Of a DNA stretch of 64,000 nucleotides, positions 63,330 through 64,000 are shown piece after piece. The first letter of the stretch is position 1. The number at the start of each line of letters is the position of its first letter. A program made the position numbers and the translations under genes. Source of the DNA: Paenibacillus harenae DSM 16969 (lineage in GTDB: Bacteria; Bacillota; Bacilli; Paenibacillales; Paenibacillaceae); the NCBI RefSeq assembly GCF_000422465.1, contig NZ_KE383842.1, positions 227,040-291,039 on the forward strand, in the 5' to 3' direction. Under the pieces are notes generated by a model. It did no database searches and was not told where the DNA came from. It saw only the letters and a program-made list of their open reading frames with translations.

Positions 63330-63698
63330 ATGCATATAACGAAGATAGAAGCAGGCGGAGGAAATATTGCCGTCGTAAGCGGCGACGGGGTTTTAATTAC
63401 GGATGTTCAATCCGCGTTGGATTTCATCGCAACCGTCAGATACGAGGCAGACTGCGACCGTTTCGTGATCAACAAATCCCTGCTGAGCGAAAGCTTTTTC
63501 GATTTGAAAACACGCTTAGCTGGCGAAATTCTACAAAAATTCATCAATTATCACGTGAAGGCCGCCATTGTCGGGGATTTTTCCGCATATTCAAGCCGAA
63601 GCCTGCAAGACTTTATTTATGAATGCAACTGCGGACGCGATTTCTTTTTCTTGCCGACCGAACAAGAAGCGATTGAAAGGTTAAGCAAGGCGAAATAG
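63330..63698 (+). CDS. DUF4180 domain protein
   Basis: About 122 residues: VVSGDGVLITDVQSALDFIA, CDRFVINKSLLSESFFDLKT, RLAGEILQKFINYHVKAAIV, SLQDFIYECNCGRDFFFLPT. These match the small cytoplasmic DUF4180 family, of unknown function and often beside regulators or acetyltransferases. An in-frame ATG lies 66 bases upstream, but AGGAGGG points to the ATG at 63330, where family similarity begins. Confidence 0.85.
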   Translation: MHITKIEAGGGNIAVVSGDGVLITDVQSALDFIATVRYEADCDRFVINKSLLSESFFDLKTRLAGEILQKFINYHVKAAIVGDFSAYSSRSLQDFIYECNCGRDFFFLPTEQEAIERLSKAK

Positions 63699-63720
63699 AA
63701 GATATACGCGAGGAAGATAG

Positions 63721-64000
63721 GTGTCGAACGCACGGCATAATGATACTGGGTATCCGATGGTAAAAATTCCTGCAGGTGAAATTGAATTAAGAGACGATCG
63801 GATAAAGACGATATGGACGGTTAATGTGAATTCTTTTTTGCTCGCACCGGTTCCTGTTACGAAAGCTTTATATTTCTCGATCGCGCAGCAGACGGCTGAC
63901 CCTATTGACGAACCTCAGGCACCGGTTACGGATGTCTCATGGCATGATGCTATTCTGTTCTGTAACTTGCTTTCCCGGCTCTCGGGTCTAAAGGAATGTT
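63721..64000 (+). CDS. Formylglycine-generating-enzyme (SUMF1)-like protein, partial
   Basis: The frame is open from a GTG at 63721 (AGGAAG upstream) to the window edge, 93 codons. It begins the FGE/SUMF1 fold: MVKIPAGEIELRDDR, NVNSFLLAPVPVTKALYFSI, and PVTDVSWHDAILFCNLLSRL. This superfamily includes sulfatase-activating enzymes and C-type-lectin-like proteins. The short first strands and lack of a signal peptide suggest the bacterial SUMF-like group rather than a confirmed activator of sulfatases. The active-site cysteines lie beyond the edge. Confidence 0.8.
   Translation, partial: MSNARHNDTGYPMVKIPAGEIELRDDRIKTIWTVNVNSFLLAPVPVTKALYFSIAQQTADPIDEPQAPVTDVSWHDAILFCNLLSRLSGLKEC

Overview
The window looks like chromosome of a spore-forming, plant-polysaccharide-degrading Firmicute of the Paenibacillaceae (Paenibacillus/Cohnella type). 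The evidence is lipoprotein ABC sugar-binding proteins with split permeases and no dedicated ATPase, a DUF5696 lipoprotein, YesM/YesN two-component pairs, a CotD-like spore coat protein, CcpA-type cre sites, Gram-positive ribosome binding sites and frequent TTG/GTG starts. Most of the window has moderate GC; several blocks are visibly AT-richer and are bounded by transposon relics. I see no rRNA, tRNA or CRISPR array.

Region by region. 1-14.7 kb is a xylan block: the tail of a membrane protein, a DUF5696 lipoprotein, two sugar ABC permeases, a membrane-anchored GH10 xylanase, a GH43 enzyme, a CotD-like gene, a decayed IS1182/merR scar, a leaderless GH10, a second GH43, and a TRAP transporter (small permease, large permease, binding lipoprotein) with a cre-like site. 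14.7-19.4 kb holds a WYL regulator, an epoxide hydrolase, a methyltransferase scrap and a DesR/DesK-like two-component system. 19.7-22.0 kb is a two-gene sulfolipid (SQDG) module. 22.5-26.7 kb is a foreign-looking cargo (AraC regulator, GH27 with an inserted carbohydrate-binding domain, an SLH-rhodanese fusion) lying between two inverted IS66 ends. 27-32 kb has conserved membrane proteins, a frameshifted S9 peptidase and an ABC exporter whose ATPase has lost its core.

32.2-39.5 kb and 51.4-57.1 kb are two related loci. Each begins with a divergent, mutually paralogous AraC regulator and encodes an ABC sugar importer. The first adds GH172 (DUF2961) and GH32. The second adds a leaderless GH91 protein of the inulin fructotransferase/difructose-anhydride hydrolase family. 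A near-identical 21-bp element lies just upstream of both araC genes. I read the pair as one regulon for importing difructose dianhydrides or related inulin products and degrading them in the cytoplasm. This is the strongest candidate for an undescribed system here.

Between those loci (39.5-51.4 kb) lies an accessory region: a histidine kinase whose response regulator is reduced to its tail, resolvase and IS66 relics, a small gene under a ribosome-binding-site hairpin, and an AT-rich putative defence island. The island has an RloC/PrrC-like AAA_13 ATPase with a CPFC zinc hook, divergent from a degenerate tyrosine-recombinase-like protein overlapping an HNH endonuclease. A secreted alginate-lyase-like/ricin-B protein with cre sites follows. 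57-64 kb contains a secreted propeller/Fn3 protein, a YesM/YesN-type pair, an MFS transporter, a DUF4180 protein and the start of a formylglycine-generating-enzyme-like gene cut by the window edge.
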